From Halorussus gelatinilyticus (GTDB lineage: Archaea > Halobacteriota > Halobacteria > Halobacteriales > Haladaptataceae): DNA of 64,000 nt. How positions within the stretch are numbered: position 1 is the first letter of the stretch; the number at the start of each line of letters is the position of its first letter. The notes under the pieces are model-generated. The model was given only the letters and a program-made list of their open reading frames with translations, ran no database searches and was not told the origin of the DNA. The position numbers and the translations under genes were made by a program. The DNA is taken from positions 2,046,001 to 2,110,000 of the forward strand of contig NZ_CP096658.1 in NCBI RefSeq assembly GCF_023238445.1. Direction: 5' to 3'. Positions 50,985 through 61,128 of this stretch are shown here, piece by piece.

Positions 50985-51641
50985 GTGACCGACGACTCGA
51001 CGTTCGACAGGCGTTCGTTCCTTCGACGGGCGAGCGGGGCGGGACTGCTCGGGGTTTCCGGACTCGGCGGTCTGCGGTCCCGCACGCGCGGCCGCGAGTC
51101 GGACGGCGCGAGAACTGCGCAGGACGGCACGGACGGCGGCGACGACACGAACGAGGAGGGTCCCATCAACTACCTTCAGGCGGTGTTGCCGCGCGGCGAC
51201 ATCCTCGACGCGGACCTCGTGTACCGCATCGTCGTCGTCGGCGGTCCGATTCAGCCGGGCACGCGACCCCCGCCGCTGTGCTTCCCGGAGACCGAGGACC
51301 AGTGGCTCGCCCGCAACGCGTTGGTGGTGAAACCGACCCAATCGACCGGCATCTTCGGCGACGACGACATCGGCGAAGTCAACGAGTCGCGGATACACCT
51401 CGAAAGCCCCGTCCCGGTCGGGGCGGTGTACCGCATCGCCGGTGGCGAGTACTGCGACGGGTACGCGCAGGTGACGATTCACGAACTCCCGCCGCAACTG
51501 AGCGAGTACTTCAGCAAGGACATGCTCGACACGATTCGGACCTTCGAAGCGAACGAGACGGCGAGCACCGAGACGACGGCGGACGGCGCTCCGGCCGCGC
51601 TCGGGAACGAGACGGCGGGGAACGCGACCGACGATACCTGA
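50985..51641 (+). CDS. Tat-exported protein, hypothetical
   Basis: 218 residues from GTG 50985. Twin-arginine signal DRRSFLRRASGAGLLGVSG without lipobox Cys, so probably secreted or held otherwise. One beta-rich domain (LVYRIVVVGGPIQPG, NESRIHLESPVPVGAVYRIA, YAQVTIHELPP) and a Thr/Asn/Ala-rich tail. Function unknown. Confidence 0.7.
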   Translation: MTDDSTFDRRSFLRRASGAGLLGVSGLGGLRSRTRGRESDGARTAQDGTDGGDDTNEEGPINYLQAVLPRGDILDADLVYRIVVVGGPIQPGTRPPPLCFPETEDQWLARNALVVKPTQSTGIFGDDDIGEVNESRIHLESPVPVGAVYRIAGGEYCDGYAQVTIHELPPQLSEYFSKDMLDTIRTFEANETASTETTADGAPAALGNETAGNATDDT

Positions 51642-51756
51642 CGGGGCGTCCCTCGAACGGGGACGGCCGGGTCTCCGAGACGCCGCTGACTCCTCTCTGG
51701 CGGCGTGGCTCGCGTCTTCGAACTCCTTTTGTGGGCTTACTCACTACGCTCGGGCA

Positions 51757-52305
51757 ATGACTCGCATCGTCGTGGTGGACAACCACGGGCAGTTCACGCA
51801 CCTCGAACATCGCGCGCTCCGGGATATGGGCGTCGAGACCGAAATCATCGACAACACGACCCCGGCGGAAGAGATCGACGCCGACGGACTCGTCCTCTCC
51901 GGCGGTCCCGACATCGAGAACATCGGCAACTGCGCCGACTACCTCGACCTCGACGTGCCCGTGTTGGGCATCTGTCTGGGCATGCAGGTCGTCGCCGACG
52001 AGTTGGGCGGCCGGGTCGGCGAAGGCGAGTACGGCGGCTACGCCGACGTGACGGTCGAGATTCTGGACGACGAGGACCCGCTGGTCGGGTCGCTCGCGCC
52101 AGAGACCCGCGTCTGGGCCAGTCACGCCGACGAAGTGAAGGAAGTGCCCGAGGGCTTCGCTCGGACGGCACGAAGCGACGTCTGCGGCGTCGAAGCGATG
52201 GCCGACCCCGACCGCGACCTCTACGGCGTCCAGTGGCACCCGGAAGTCGCCCACACCGAGGAGGGCGAGGAAGTGTTCGAGAACTTCCGGGCCGTCTGCG
52301 AGTGA
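51757..52305 (+). CDS. guaA: GMP synthase subunit A (glutamine amidotransferase)
   Basis: 182 residues, the stand-alone class I glutaminase of archaeal GMP synthase. Oxyanion and nucleophile region VLGICLGMQVVADELGG, catalytic His and Glu in QWHPEVAHTEEGEEVF, and the start MTRIVVVDNHGQFTHLEHRA. It supplies ammonia to the synthetase subunit (subunit B), which is not in this window. Confidence 0.95.
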   Translation: MTRIVVVDNHGQFTHLEHRALRDMGVETEIIDNTTPAEEIDADGLVLSGGPDIENIGNCADYLDLDVPVLGICLGMQVVADELGGRVGEGEYGGYADVTVEILDDEDPLVGSLAPETRVWASHADEVKEVPEGFARTARSDVCGVEAMADPDRDLYGVQWHPEVAHTEEGEEVFENFRAVCE

Positions 52306-52436
52306 GCGTCGGACCGACTGCGAGTGAGCGCTGGACCGACGGGTCGCGCTGACGAGTCGCCCGACGAGTTGTCCGGTTTTTAACTGGGGAGTCGCCGAGT
52401 AGTACCTTTTATCCTTCCCCGCCGAAAGACCCGAGT

Positions 52437-54398
52437 ATGACAGCGACGCAGGGCGACCTCGCCAGCCTGTCGCGGTACATCTTCCGCGCCCCGAAGTGGT
52501 ACGCCAGCGTGACGTTCGCGCTCGTCATCGCGGCGGTCGCAGGCGTCGGTGCGTTCGACTCGCGGTTCGTGCTGGAGGACGCGTGGCAGGGGGTCTTCTT
52601 CATCGGCGTCCCCACCGTCGCCGCCAGTCTCCTGACTACCCCGGTAGACCGCTACCTCGGCGGCCAGTTGACCTACAACCGGTCGTCGCTGTTGGCGCTG
52701 ACCTGCGAGGGCATCATCGTCGCCATCATGGCGGCGGCGGGCGCGATAGCGGTCTTCACGCCCCGACTCGGCCAGCAGTTCGTCTTCGACGCGCTCATCG
52801 TGGGCGTCGCCTCGGTGTTCGCGCTCCGCCTGCTGGTCGTGATGGCGGTCTCGGGCCGGTCGGTCGTCGTCGCCGCGATTCCCGCCAGCATCCAGACCGG
52901 CGCGGCCGCCCTGCTGTTCTTCATCTACAGCGGGACGATGAAGTACCTCTACGTCGGCGGCGGCCCGCTCGTCGAGGTCGTGTTCATGCGCGCCGACGAG
53001 GCACCGCCGGAACTCGGCGTCATCGTTCCGGTGGACTTCGCCCTGCTGGGCGTGATGTGTCTCATCTACGGCTTCGCGGTCTGGGCGTTCGTCAAGTTCA
53101 TCGACCGGCCGTGGAAGCGGAGCCTCGGCGTGAGCGTCCTCGACTTCCTCCGGGGGTTCATCGGCCACATCGCGGAGGGAACCAACGAACTGGAGGGCTT
53201 CTTCGAGGACATCGGCGAGGAGGCCGTGGTGCCCGTGACGGTCCTCTCGTTCCGGAGCGCCGACGACGAGACCGAGAAGGCCCGGTTCGTCCTGCCGATG
53301 ATTCACCCCGGTCCGATGGGCGAAATCGGCGGCGGGAACCTGCCCGAGCGCGTCGCCCAGTCGGCCGAGGGCGTCGCGTTCCCGCCCCACGCGACCGCGG
53401 GCCACGACTTCAACCTCGTCACCGAGCGCGAGGTCGAGACCCTCATCGAGACGGCGAACGACGCCTACGAGGACATCGAGTACCACGACACCGCGACCCG
53501 CGCGGTCAGGGTACGGGAGGGCGACGCCAAGATGATGGGGCAGGCGTTCGGCGACGACGCGCTCCTCGTCGCGACCTACTCCCCGGAGTTCGCCGACGAC
53601 GTGGAGTACGCGGTCGGTCTCTCCGCGGCCGCGGAAGCGCGCTCCGCCGGCGTCGAGGACGTGATGCTCGTGGACGCCCACAACTGCAACAACGGACTCG
53701 AAGGCCCGGACCTCGGCCACGTCTACCCCGGTAGCGAGCGCTCCTTCGAGATGATGCAGGCCGCGGGCGAGACCGGCGACAGACTCGCCGCCGCCGAGCA
53801 GGGTCCGGTCCGGATGGGCGTCGCGTGGGACGAGACCGACTGGGAACCGCTGGACGGCATCGGTCCGCTCGGAGTCCGGGTCTCGATTCTGGAGGTCGGC
53901 GACCACCGCACCGCGTACGTCCTCGTGGACGGCAACAACATGGAACCGGGCCTGCGCGACCGCATCGTCGCGCGACTGACCGGCGACGACTCGGCGGCCG
54001 CCGAAGCGCCCGCGGACGGTTCGGCGGCGGCCGACGCCGCGGAAGTGGCGGCCGACGGCGCACCGCTCCCGCGCATCGACGCGGTCGAAGTCATGACCAC
54101 CGACACCCACGTCGTCAACCAAGTCGAGGCCTCGAATCAGGTTGGCGAGGCCATCGACCAAGACGAACTCGTCGCGGTCATCGACCGCCTCGTCGCCGAG
54201 GCGACCGACGACCTCGAACCTGTCGAGGCGGGGATGGCCAGCGAGCGCGCCGAGGTGACGGTGTTCGGCAACGACCGGACCGAGACGCTGGCCAGCCACG
54301 CCAACGCGGTCATCTCGATGGGCGCGGCGCTGGCCGCGACGGTGGTGCTGGCCGCGATGGCGGTGAGCCTGCTCATCTTCTTCGTCGCGGCGTCGTGA
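52437..54398 (+). CDS. DUF2070 family membrane protein
   Basis: 653 residues. Six to seven N-terminal helices (52.4-53.1 kb), then a large cytoplasmic domain with motifs typical of archaeal DUF2070: RFVLPMIHPGPMGEIGGGNL, FPPHATAGHDFNLVTEREVE, VMLVDAHNCNNGLEG, and a last helix pair (SMGAALAATVVLAAMAVSLL). His and Asp residues in the soluble part suggest a metal-dependent hydrolase. Role unknown. Confidence 0.9.
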   Translation: MTATQGDLASLSRYIFRAPKWYASVTFALVIAAVAGVGAFDSRFVLEDAWQGVFFIGVPTVAASLLTTPVDRYLGGQLTYNRSSLLALTCEGIIVAIMAAAGAIAVFTPRLGQQFVFDALIVGVASVFALRLLVVMAVSGRSVVVAAIPASIQTGAAALLFFIYSGTMKYLYVGGGPLVEVVFMRADEAPPELGVIVPVDFALLGVMCLIYGFAVWAFVKFIDRPWKRSLGVSVLDFLRGFIGHIAEGTNELEGFFEDIGEEAVVPVTVLSFRSADDETEKARFVLPMIHPGPMGEIGGGNLPERVAQSAEGVAFPPHATAGHDFNLVTEREVETLIETANDAYEDIEYHDTATRAVRVREGDAKMMGQAFGDDALLVATYSPEFADDVEYAVGLSAAAEARSAGVEDVMLVDAHNCNNGLEGPDLGHVYPGSERSFEMMQAAGETGDRLAAAEQGPVRMGVAWDETDWEPLDGIGPLGVRVSILEVGDHRTAYVLVDGNNMEPGLRDRIVARLTGDDSAAAEAPADGSAAADAAEVAADGAPLPRIDAVEVMTTDTHVVNQVEASNQVGEAIDQDELVAVIDRLVAEATDDLEPVEAGMASERAEVTVFGNDRTETLASHANAVISMGAALAATVVLAAMAVSLLIFFVAAS

Positions 54399-54534
54399 GT
54401 CGGGGTTCGACTCGGACTGCTCGTCGAGACACTGTAGATCGAACGGGACGGGATAGCTCCGGAAGGTCGGAACGGGACGGCGATTGTTTTGAAAGTGGAG
54501 CAACATTTAAGAGTTAGTTAAACCAAACCCGGAC

Positions 54535-55029
54535 ATGGAAAACCGACGACTCGTTCCGGTGGTGATGGCTGTCGCTGGGTGTACGGCCATCGTAATCGGC
54601 GTGTATCAGGGACTGGTCCACGTTGCACCGGGGTACGAGGGGACGATCACGGCGGGATGGGGTGGAGATCTGAATCGAGAGGAAATATTGCTCGTCCAGT
54701 TGGGTGTCGTCGGCGTCGGCGGTGCGGTTGCCGCCCTTCGGTGGAAGCGTCTGGCGAGCGTCCCGTTCGCGACGGGCGGTATCGTCCTGTTCTACGCGTT
54801 CCGAGCAGTAGGTCCCTTCCTCCGGTCGCCGACGAGACCGCTCTATCGAGAGTTCTCGCCCGGAGCCCCCGGCTTCGAGGGGGAGTCCGTCATGCTCGTC
54901 CTCGGTGCAGAGCCGTTCCTGCTCGCCGGTGGCGGGCTATTGCTCGTGGGTGCCGGCATCGCAGCGTCGAGATTCCGAACTCCCGGCGACGAAGGCGACG
55001 AGTTGACACCCCCGCCGTCGCGAGCGTAG
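54535..55029 (+). CDS. Membrane protein, hypothetical
   Basis: 164 residues, four helices (VVMAVAGCTAIVIGVYQGLV, ILLVQLGVVGVGGAVAALRW, VPFATGGIVLFYAFRAVG, LLAGGGLLLVGAGIAASRF). A TATA-like TTAAGAGTTAG (54507-54517) lies 20-30 nt upstream of the ATG. No known family. Confidence 0.7.
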   Translation: MENRRLVPVVMAVAGCTAIVIGVYQGLVHVAPGYEGTITAGWGGDLNREEILLVQLGVVGVGGAVAALRWKRLASVPFATGGIVLFYAFRAVGPFLRSPTRPLYREFSPGAPGFEGESVMLVLGAEPFLLAGGGLLLVGAGIAASRFRTPGDEGDELTPPPSRA

Positions 55030-55090
55030 GGCCACCCGAGACGGCCCGTCGCGGATTCAGTCAGACCGAGATTCGGGGAGACCACCGACC

Positions 55091-56002
55091 TCACTCCGGA
55101 TTCGACTCGTAGTCGTCCCCGACCTTCACTCCGAGCGCGCCCGGCCGGGTGTCGAGGGTGACTTCCTCGAACTCCCGAATCTCGCCGTCGAGGCTGAACG
55201 TCACCGGCTCGCCGTCGAGGCTCTCGAAGTCGAGTCGCCGGGCGTGGAGTTCGGTGACGTGGTCGGTCTCCCACTGGAAGACGCGCTGTTCGACGTACTC
55301 CACGAGGGCGTCGCGGGCCGGGAGCGTCTCGATTATCGTGACCTCCAACAGGCCGTCCTCGGCGTCGGCCTGCCCGCCCTCCTCGGCGAACTTCCGGGCG
55401 TTGCCGACGAGGATGGCCTCGGCCTCGCCCACCCACTCGCGTTCGGTGCCGTCGTCGTCCACCGCGTCGATTTCGACCCGGAGGCCGTCGAAGTCGAGCG
55501 CCTCCTCGATGCCCGCGACGACGAACGCGACCGGACCGAGGCTGTTCTTGCGGTCGTGGGTCGCCGCGGCGCTCGCGTCGGCGGGCAAGCCGGCGATGGC
55601 CGAGAGGACGAACGGTTCGTCGCCGGCGACCCCGAGGTCGAGGCGTCGGGTCTCGCCCTCGGCCGCGACCTCGAAGCCGGTCGCCAGGTCCCGGATGCCG
55701 AGGTCCCGCGCGAAGAAGTTCTCGGTCCCCGCGGGAATCACGCACAGCGTCACGGAATCGAGTGCGTCGGCCGTGACGAGGCCCTGCACGACCTCGTGGA
55801 GCGTTCCGTCGCCGCCGCAGACCGCCAGCGTCTCCACGCCGTCGGCGGCGGCCGCCTCCGCGAGGTCGGTGCCGTGGCCCGCGTACTCGGTCTCCACGAT
55901 GGGGAACCCGTACTCGTCGGCGAGGTCCCTGACGCGCTCGACGTGGGTGCCGCCGCCGCTGGTCGGGTTCAGAACCAGTCGGCGGTCGGTCTCACGAGTC
56001 AT
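55091..56002 (-). CDS. Diacylglycerol/lipid kinase family protein
   Basis: 303 residues. NPTSGGGTHVERV at the start, CGGDGTLHEVVQGL as the ATP site, CVIPAGTENFFARDLGI, and EDGLLEVTIIETL in the C-terminal beta domain identify the DagK/YegS family. In archaea such enzymes may phosphorylate isoprenoid glycerol lipids; the substrate is not shown. Confidence 0.92.
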   Translation of the reverse strand: MTRETDRRLVLNPTSGGGTHVERVRDLADEYGFPIVETEYAGHGTDLAEAAAADGVETLAVCGGDGTLHEVVQGLVTADALDSVTLCVIPAGTENFFARDLGIRDLATGFEVAAEGETRRLDLGVAGDEPFVLSAIAGLPADASAAATHDRKNSLGPVAFVVAGIEEALDFDGLRVEIDAVDDDGTEREWVGEAEAILVGNARKFAEEGGQADAEDGLLEVTIIETLPARDALVEYVEQRVFQWETDHVTELHARRLDFESLDGEPVTFSLDGEIREFEEVTLDTRPGALGVKVGDDYESNPE

Positions 56003-56095
56003 ATCCCCGCTACGGGCCAGTCGCCTAAATGCTCGGAGGCCGGACCCGTCCCGTTTCGGGACGGGTCCGCGCCGCGAGCGGTCGGCGCGTCGGTC

Positions 56096-56530
56096 TCACC
56101 CGCTGGCCGGGCCGGCACATTCCATCGACGCGGCCGCGTCGAGCAATTGCTCCACGGTCGGGTCGCCGCGGTAGCGGACGCGCCCCGAGTCGTGGTCGTA
56201 CGCGACCAGACCGGCGTCGTCGAGTTTCGGCAGGTGGACGTGAGCGAGGTCTATCCGGACGCTGCGAGCCGTCTCTCCGCGCAGTTCGCACCGGCCGTCT
56301 CCGGCGTCGTTTCCGCCGTCGGTCAGTTCGTCCGCGAGTCGCTCGACGGTCGTCGGGTCGGCGTCGGTTCGGTCAGGGTCGGCTCGGTCGGTGTTATCTC
56401 GGTCGGAATCGCCCGGCGCACCCCGGAGGAGGGACAACGCGCGTCGTCGCCATACGTTCGCCAGCACGCCGAACGCGGTGTCGGTAGAAATCGAGTCGTC
56501 GTCGGTCTCGTCGAGTTCGTCGCCCGTCAT
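56096..56530 (-). CDS. Winged-helix protein (DUF7344-like)
   Basis: 144 residues with a helix-turn-helix region (TAFGVLANVWRRRALSLLRG and TVERLADELTDGG) and a strand-helix end (LAHVHLPKLDDAGLVAYDHD, then RVRYRGDP), the pattern of haloarchaeal winged-helix regulators of the DUF7344 type. An insertion of Asp/Arg repeats (DRDNTDRADPDRTDADP) lies in the linker. Target unknown. Confidence 0.78.
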   Translation of the reverse strand: MTGDELDETDDDSISTDTAFGVLANVWRRRALSLLRGAPGDSDRDNTDRADPDRTDADPTTVERLADELTDGGNDAGDGRCELRGETARSVRIDLAHVHLPKLDDAGLVAYDHDSGRVRYRGDPTVEQLLDAAASMECAGPASG

Positions 56531-56600
56531 CGACTGGTTGGGAGTACTCCGGGGCGGGAACTCCGTCTGTCGGAGGACTATTCACACCGTTTATGTGCGC

Positions 56601-57248
56601 TCACTCGTCGTGTATCAGCGTGTTCTCCACGAGGTTGGCGTAGCCGCGCTGGAGGCGGGCGGAGGCGGCGTTCTTCGAGATGTCGAGTCCGTCGGCGACG
56701 CCGCGGAGGTCGGTCTCGCTCGGCACCTCGAAGTAGCCCAATCGGTAGGCCGCAACGAGCGCATCGTACTGCTCGTCGGTGACGCCGTACTTGCCCAGCG
56801 CCTCGGGGTGGGCCGACTTGCTGAGTCGCTTGAGTTCGAAGGAGAGGTCGTGGGCCGCGGCGTAGTCCTGAAAGGAAGCGAGGTCCTCGCTGTCGGGAAA
56901 CAGCGTCTCGACGGTCCACACTCCGCCGTCGCTGGTCGCTTGCAGCACCGTCGCGCCGCTCTCCGAGATGGCGTAGACGATGCCCTCGGTGTTGCGCCTC
57001 CACTCGACCTGATAGAGTCGCTGGTCCTCGTGGGTCTCGACGGTACTGGGGTCGGCCACGGACGAGTCGTCCTCCAGCGCGGCCTCGAACGCCTCGAAAT
57101 CGACGCCGCTCGCCCAGAAGAAGGGGGTCACGGCGTCGTCCTCGACGGCGACTCGCTCGATTTCGACGTGAACGTCCGGTAGAGCGTCGAGCGTCCACGC
57201 GAGCAGGAAATCGTCGGCGGGGACCGCGAATTCGGTGACTATTCCCAT
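56601..57248 (-). CDS. Bat-type (bacterio-opsin activator) HTH regulator, copy 1
   Basis: 215 residues. N-terminal ligand-like domain (VPADDFLLAWTLDALPDVHV), then a C-terminal HTH_10 (LVAAYRLGYFEVPSETDLRG, LDISKNAASARLQRGYANL). It shares most of its positions with the next gene, so the pair arose by tandem duplication. Both lack the PAS and GAF domains of full-length Bat. The regulated genes are unknown. Confidence 0.85.
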   Translation of the reverse strand: MGIVTEFAVPADDFLLAWTLDALPDVHVEIERVAVEDDAVTPFFWASGVDFEAFEAALEDDSSVADPSTVETHEDQRLYQVEWRRNTEGIVYAISESGATVLQATSDGGVWTVETLFPDSEDLASFQDYAAAHDLSFELKRLSKSAHPEALGKYGVTDEQYDALVAAYRLGYFEVPSETDLRGVADGLDISKNAASARLQRGYANLVENTLIHDE

Positions 57249-57312
57249 GCGGTGTCAGTGTCTACGTGGGGTCGGGCGATAATCAGTGTATCCGTTCGCG
57301 GTAGCACTCGCG

Positions 57313-57960
57313 TCACTCGTCGTGGACGAGCGTATTCTCCACGAGGTTGGCGTAGCCCCTGTGGAGGCGAGCGGAGGCGGCGTTCTTCGAGATGTCGAGT
57401 TCGTCGGCCAACTCGCCGAGCGACACCTCGCCGGGCACCTCGAAGTAGCCCAATCGGTAGGCGGTGACCAGCGCCTCGCGCTGTTCGTCGGTGACTTCGT
57501 ACTGGCCGAACGCCTCCGGGTGGGCCGAGTCGTGGAGCCACCGCAACTCGAAGGATAGGTCGTGAGCCGCGGCGTAGTCCTGCAACGCCGAGACCGCCTC
57601 GTCGTCGGGAAAGAGGAGTTCGACCGACCAGTCGGTTCCGTCGCTCTCGGCCTGTAGAATCGTCGCGTCAACCTCCGAGACGGCGTAGACGAGGCTCTTC
57701 GCGTCGCGCTTCCACGCGACCTGATAGAGGCGCTGGTCGCCGTGGTCCTCCAGTTCGACGCTTCTATCGACGGTCGGGTCGTCGGCCAGCGCGGCCTCGA
57801 AGCGCTCGAAGTCCTCGCCCGCGACCCAGAAGTACGGCGTCACGCTCTCGTCCTCGACGGCGACTCGCTCTATCTCGATTTGCATCTCGGGCGCGCGTTC
57901 GAGCGTCCATCCCAGCAGAAAGTCGTCCCCCGGGACGGTGAACGCGGTCAGCACGCTCAT
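57313..57960 (-). CDS. Bat-type HTH regulator, copy 2
   Basis: 215 residues from the ATG at 57960, the start that aligns with copy 1 (MSVLTAFTVPGDDFLLGWTL versus MGIVTEFAVPADDFLLAWTL). HTH region LVTAYRLGYFEVPGEVSLGE, LDISKNAASARLHRGYANL. The two C-terminal ends are nearly identical (NLVENTLxHDE). It lies 64 nt upstream of copy 1, which suggests co-transcription. Confidence 0.88.
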   Translation of the reverse strand: MSVLTAFTVPGDDFLLGWTLERAPEMQIEIERVAVEDESVTPYFWVAGEDFERFEAALADDPTVDRSVELEDHGDQRLYQVAWKRDAKSLVYAVSEVDATILQAESDGTDWSVELLFPDDEAVSALQDYAAAHDLSFELRWLHDSAHPEAFGQYEVTDEQREALVTAYRLGYFEVPGEVSLGELADELDISKNAASARLHRGYANLVENTLVHDE

Positions 57961-58193
57961 TGCTACCATCATCGTCGCGCCACATATCAATCGCTCGCTT
58001 CGTTTGAACTGCCGTCTCCCGTCGTGCCCGGCGGTCGCCGGTCCCGCGACTCGGTCCGGGCCGAGCGACGCGACTGGCGAATCGGCGTCGAAAGAACACC
58101 GCAAGGTACCCCTACCCGCGGTGTTCACGGCATTTCGGGCACTGTAAATAGGTCTTGTGGTGTCTGAGCGCGCTCGCGGTCGGCGGGCGGCGG

Positions 58194-58439
58194 CTATCCC
58201 AGACGGTCCCGAAGCCGGAGGACGGCGTAGAGACCGCCGAAACCCGACACGGCGAGCGCGACCACGAAACCGGGGAACGCGAGGCCGGGCGGGAGCGCGT
58301 CGTAGACGAGTTTGGCGACGACGCCGACCCCGGCGAACACCGCCGCGACTGCGACGGCGGTGACGAGCGTCGAACCGAGGCTTCCGGACGACGATTCTCC
58401 CCCGCTCGCTCGCCGAATCGGTCCGCTTCGACCGGTCAT
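58194..58439 (-). CDS. Small two-helix membrane protein
   Basis: 81 residues. Two hydrophobic spans (LVTAVAVAAVFAGVGVVAKL and LAFPGFVVALAVSGFGGLYA) follow a short Ser/Gly/Arg-rich start. Encoded divergently from truD. Function unknown. Confidence 0.65.
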   Translation of the reverse strand: MTGRSGPIRRASGGESSSGSLGSTLVTAVAVAAVFAGVGVVAKLVYDALPPGLAFPGFVVALAVSGFGGLYAVLRLRDRLG

Positions 58440-58571
58440 GTTCGAATCGTTTCAGGTGGCCGGGCATAGGTCTTGGGTCGTACGCGAGTCGGATTCCGCT
58501 CGAACGGTCGGACTCGGAAGACCCGTCGCGGGAAGTCAGATACAAGCCGTCCGACTCCCAAACACGCTCGA

Positions 58572-59912
58572 ATGCGCGAGGCGTACCCAGTCGAGGCGGC
58601 GGTCGGCATCGAATCCTTCGTCAGCGACGGCGACGGCGTGGGCGGGCGACTCCGGGCCTCTCCCGAGGACTTCCGCGTCCGCGAAATCGAGCGGTTCGAC
58701 GCCGAACCCGCCGACGCCGACGCGGGGGCGTACCCTCACCTCGTCGTCCGGGCGACGCTGCGAGAGTGGGACACCAACGACTTCGCCAAGCGCCTCGCCG
58801 ACGCGCTGGGAATCAGCCGCGAGCGCGTCTCGTGGGCCGGCACCAAGGACAAGTACGCCGTCACGACCCAACTGTTCACGCTCCGGAAAGTGGACCCGGC
58901 GGACCTCGACGACGTGTCGGTCTACGACGCCGACATCGACGTGTTGGGTCGCGCGGGCCGCGGATTGGAGTTCGGCGACCTCGCAGGCAACGAGTTCGAG
59001 ATTACGGTCCGGGACTCCGAGAACCCGGAGAACGCCGAGGCGATTCGCACGCAACTGGCCGACTGGGCCGACGAGTCGCCGGGCGCGGTCGGCGTCCCGA
59101 ACTTCTTCGGTCAACAGCGGTTCGGGAGCCGTCGCCCCATCACCCACGAGGTCGGCCTTCACGTCGTCCGCGGCGAGTGGGAGGAGGCGGTCAGAAGCTA
59201 CGTCGCCAACCCCTACGAGACCGAACCCGAGGACAGCCAGCGCGCCCGCCGGGAGGCCGACGACGCCTTCGCCGAGCGCGACTGGCAGGCCGTCCTCGAC
59301 GCCATCCCGCCGCGACTCGGCTTCGAGCGCGCGATGGCGAACCGACTGGTCGAGTCCGGCGGCGACGGTCCCGAGGAGTTCCGCGCGGCGCTCGAAGCCG
59401 TGCCCTCGAACCTCCAGCGACTGTTCGTCAACGCGGCCCAGTCGTACGCCTTCAACCGCATCCTGAGCGAGCGACTGGACCGCGGCCTGCCCTTCCACCG
59501 CCCGGTCGCGGGCGACGTGGCCTGCTTCGCCGACGACGTGGACGGGTTGGCCCTGCCGGACCCCGACCGCGAACAGCGCGTGACCGAGCGCCGGGTCGAG
59601 ACGGTCGCGCGCCACTGCGAGCGCGGCCGGGCCTTCGTGACCGCGCCGCTACTCGGGACCGAGACGAAACTCGGGGAGGGGGAACCGGGGAAAATCGAGC
59701 GCGAGGTACTGGACGAGTTGGACCTCGAACCGGGCGACTTCGACCTGCCGGGCGAGTTCCACTCGACGGGAACCCGGCGCGCGATTCTGGTTCGGTCCGA
59801 CCTCGGAATCGCGCGCGACGACGCGCTGACCTTCGAGTTCGCGCTCCCGAAGGGGTCGTACGCCACGGTGGTCCTCCGGGAGTTCCTGAAGACCGACCCC
59901 GCAGCGGAGTAG
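58572..59912 (+). CDS. truD: tRNA pseudouridine(13) synthase TruD
   Basis: 446 residues from the ATG at 58572. TruD family motifs: [30 protein letters not shown] (with the catalytic Asp), [20 protein letters not shown], and the TRUD-domain insert with its terminal [18 protein letters not shown]. It converts U13 (in archaea often other tRNA sites) to pseudouridine. Upstream codons to 58473 read poorly and are not included. Confidence 0.95.
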   Translation: MREAYPVEAAVGIESFVSDGDGVGGRLRASPEDFRVREIERFDAEPADADAGAYPHLVVRATLREWDTNDFAKRLADALGISRERVSWAGTKDKYAVTTQLFTLRKVDPADLDDVSVYDADIDVLGRAGRGLEFGDLAGNEFEITVRDSENPENAEAIRTQLADWADESPGAVGVPNFFGQQRFGSRRPITHEVGLHVVRGEWEEAVRSYVANPYETEPEDSQRARREADDAFAERDWQAVLDAIPPRLGFERAMANRLVESGGDGPEEFRAALEAVPSNLQRLFVNAAQSYAFNRILSERLDRGLPFHRPVAGDVACFADDVDGLALPDPDREQRVTERRVETVARHCERGRAFVTAPLLGTETKLGEGEPGKIEREVLDELDLEPGDFDLPGEFHSTGTRRAILVRSDLGIARDDALTFEFALPKGSYATVVLREFLKTDPAAE

Positions 59913-59955
59913 CCTCAAACCATATCCCGGATGGCGTCGTAGCAGTTCCGACCGC

Positions 59956-60312
59956 ATGAGCTACGCCAACAGAACCGAGAGTCTCCAGCGTCGGATAGAC
60001 GACGCTATCGCCGAAGGGTGGCGAATCGAGTCCGAGACGCCCGAGCGCGTCGTCCTCGTCAAGCGCAACGTCGGGAGCCTCGGCGTCCACCTGATTCTGG
60101 CCCTCCTCACGGGGTGGTGGTCGTTCGGTCTCGTCAACCTCGTCTACGGCGGATACAAGTACCTCAACGACTCCCAGCGCCGGGTCCTGCGCGAGGGTAC
60201 CGCCTGCCCCGAGTGCGGGGCTTCGGTAGCGGCCGACGCGAGCTACTGCCAGAACTGCGGGACGGAACTCCCGCACGCGGCGGTCGAGACCGAGACCACG
60301 AGCGCGAGCTAG
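59956..60312 (+). CDS. Membrane-associated zinc-ribbon protein
   Basis: 118 residues. Cytoplasmic start (SLQRRIDDAIAEGWRIESET), one or two helices (VHLILALLTGWWSFGLVNLV) and a C-terminal zinc ribbon TACPECGASVAADASYCQNC. Typical small haloarchaeal protein; role unknown. Confidence 0.75.
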   Translation: MSYANRTESLQRRIDDAIAEGWRIESETPERVVLVKRNVGSLGVHLILALLTGWWSFGLVNLVYGGYKYLNDSQRRVLREGTACPECGASVAADASYCQNCGTELPHAAVETETTSAS

Positions 60313-60378
60313 CGACCGGAGTCGAAGTCGAGCGCGAAAAGCAGGGAAGTTAAATCCGCCTCGGAGTAACGTCCGCTC

Positions 60379-61128
60379 ATGGAATGTCGGCACTGCGCGT
60401 CCCCGCTCGAACGACCGGGCGACTACTGCCTGGTCTGTCGGACGTCCAACGCCGACGCCGTGGTGCTGGAACTCGACCGCGATCGGGCGACGCTGACGAT
60501 GTTAGACGACGAGGAGGTCGTCGGCGAGACCCACGTCACGACCACGCCCGAGGAGGGCGGCGAGGCCGGCGTCGTGGAACTCCGGAACTTCGCGGGCCGG
60601 GTCGCCGACGAAGTGCGGCGCAAGCGCCCCGAAGAGGTGTACGCCGCGGGCGACCGCGACGTGCTTCGCTCGACGCGGAGTCAACTGCACCACACGTTCT
60701 ACCGCATCGGCGACGCTGGTCGCGGCGGGGCGGACGCCGACGGCCCCGTCGAGACGGTCCTCGCGCGGCGGGACGACCGCGCGCTGGAGGTCGTGGAAGC
60801 GACCCCCGCCGAGAAGTTGGGCGGGAGTCACTCGACGCTCATCGGCGACCGCGCGGGCCGGACGGCCATCGAGACCGTCGCGGGCCACCCGCACGTCAAG
60901 AAGATAATTCCCGGTCCAATAGACGCGGGCGGTTCGGGCAGTCGGACCGGCGTCCGCGCGAAGGCGACCCGCGCCGACGAGAACGGCAACGTCCGGATGC
61001 TGTTGCGCGACGGCTCCAGCGTCCAAGAGAACCGGGTCGTCACGACCGCGATGGACCGCGAGCGCGGCGAGCAGGTCCGGGCGGACCTCAACGACGCGCT
61101 GGCCGAGGCCGGGCTTCAGTCGGCCTGA
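60379..61128 (+). CDS. DUF2103 protein with N-terminal zinc knuckle
   Basis: 249 residues: MECRHCASPLERPGDYCLVC at the start and LGGSHSTLIGDRAGRTAIET, HPHVKKIIPGPIDAGG, RVRMLLRDGSS-like (NVRMLLRDGSSVQENRVVTT) at the end, as in archaeal DUF2103. The conserved Gly/His-rich segment hints at nucleic acid or nucleotide binding. Function not established. Confidence 0.85.
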   Translation: MECRHCASPLERPGDYCLVCRTSNADAVVLELDRDRATLTMLDDEEVVGETHVTTTPEEGGEAGVVELRNFAGRVADEVRRKRPEEVYAAGDRDVLRSTRSQLHHTFYRIGDAGRGGADADGPVETVLARRDDRALEVVEATPAEKLGGSHSTLIGDRAGRTAIETVAGHPHVKKIIPGPIDAGGSGSRTGVRAKATRADENGNVRMLLRDGSSVQENRVVTTAMDRERGEQVRADLNDALAEAGLQSA

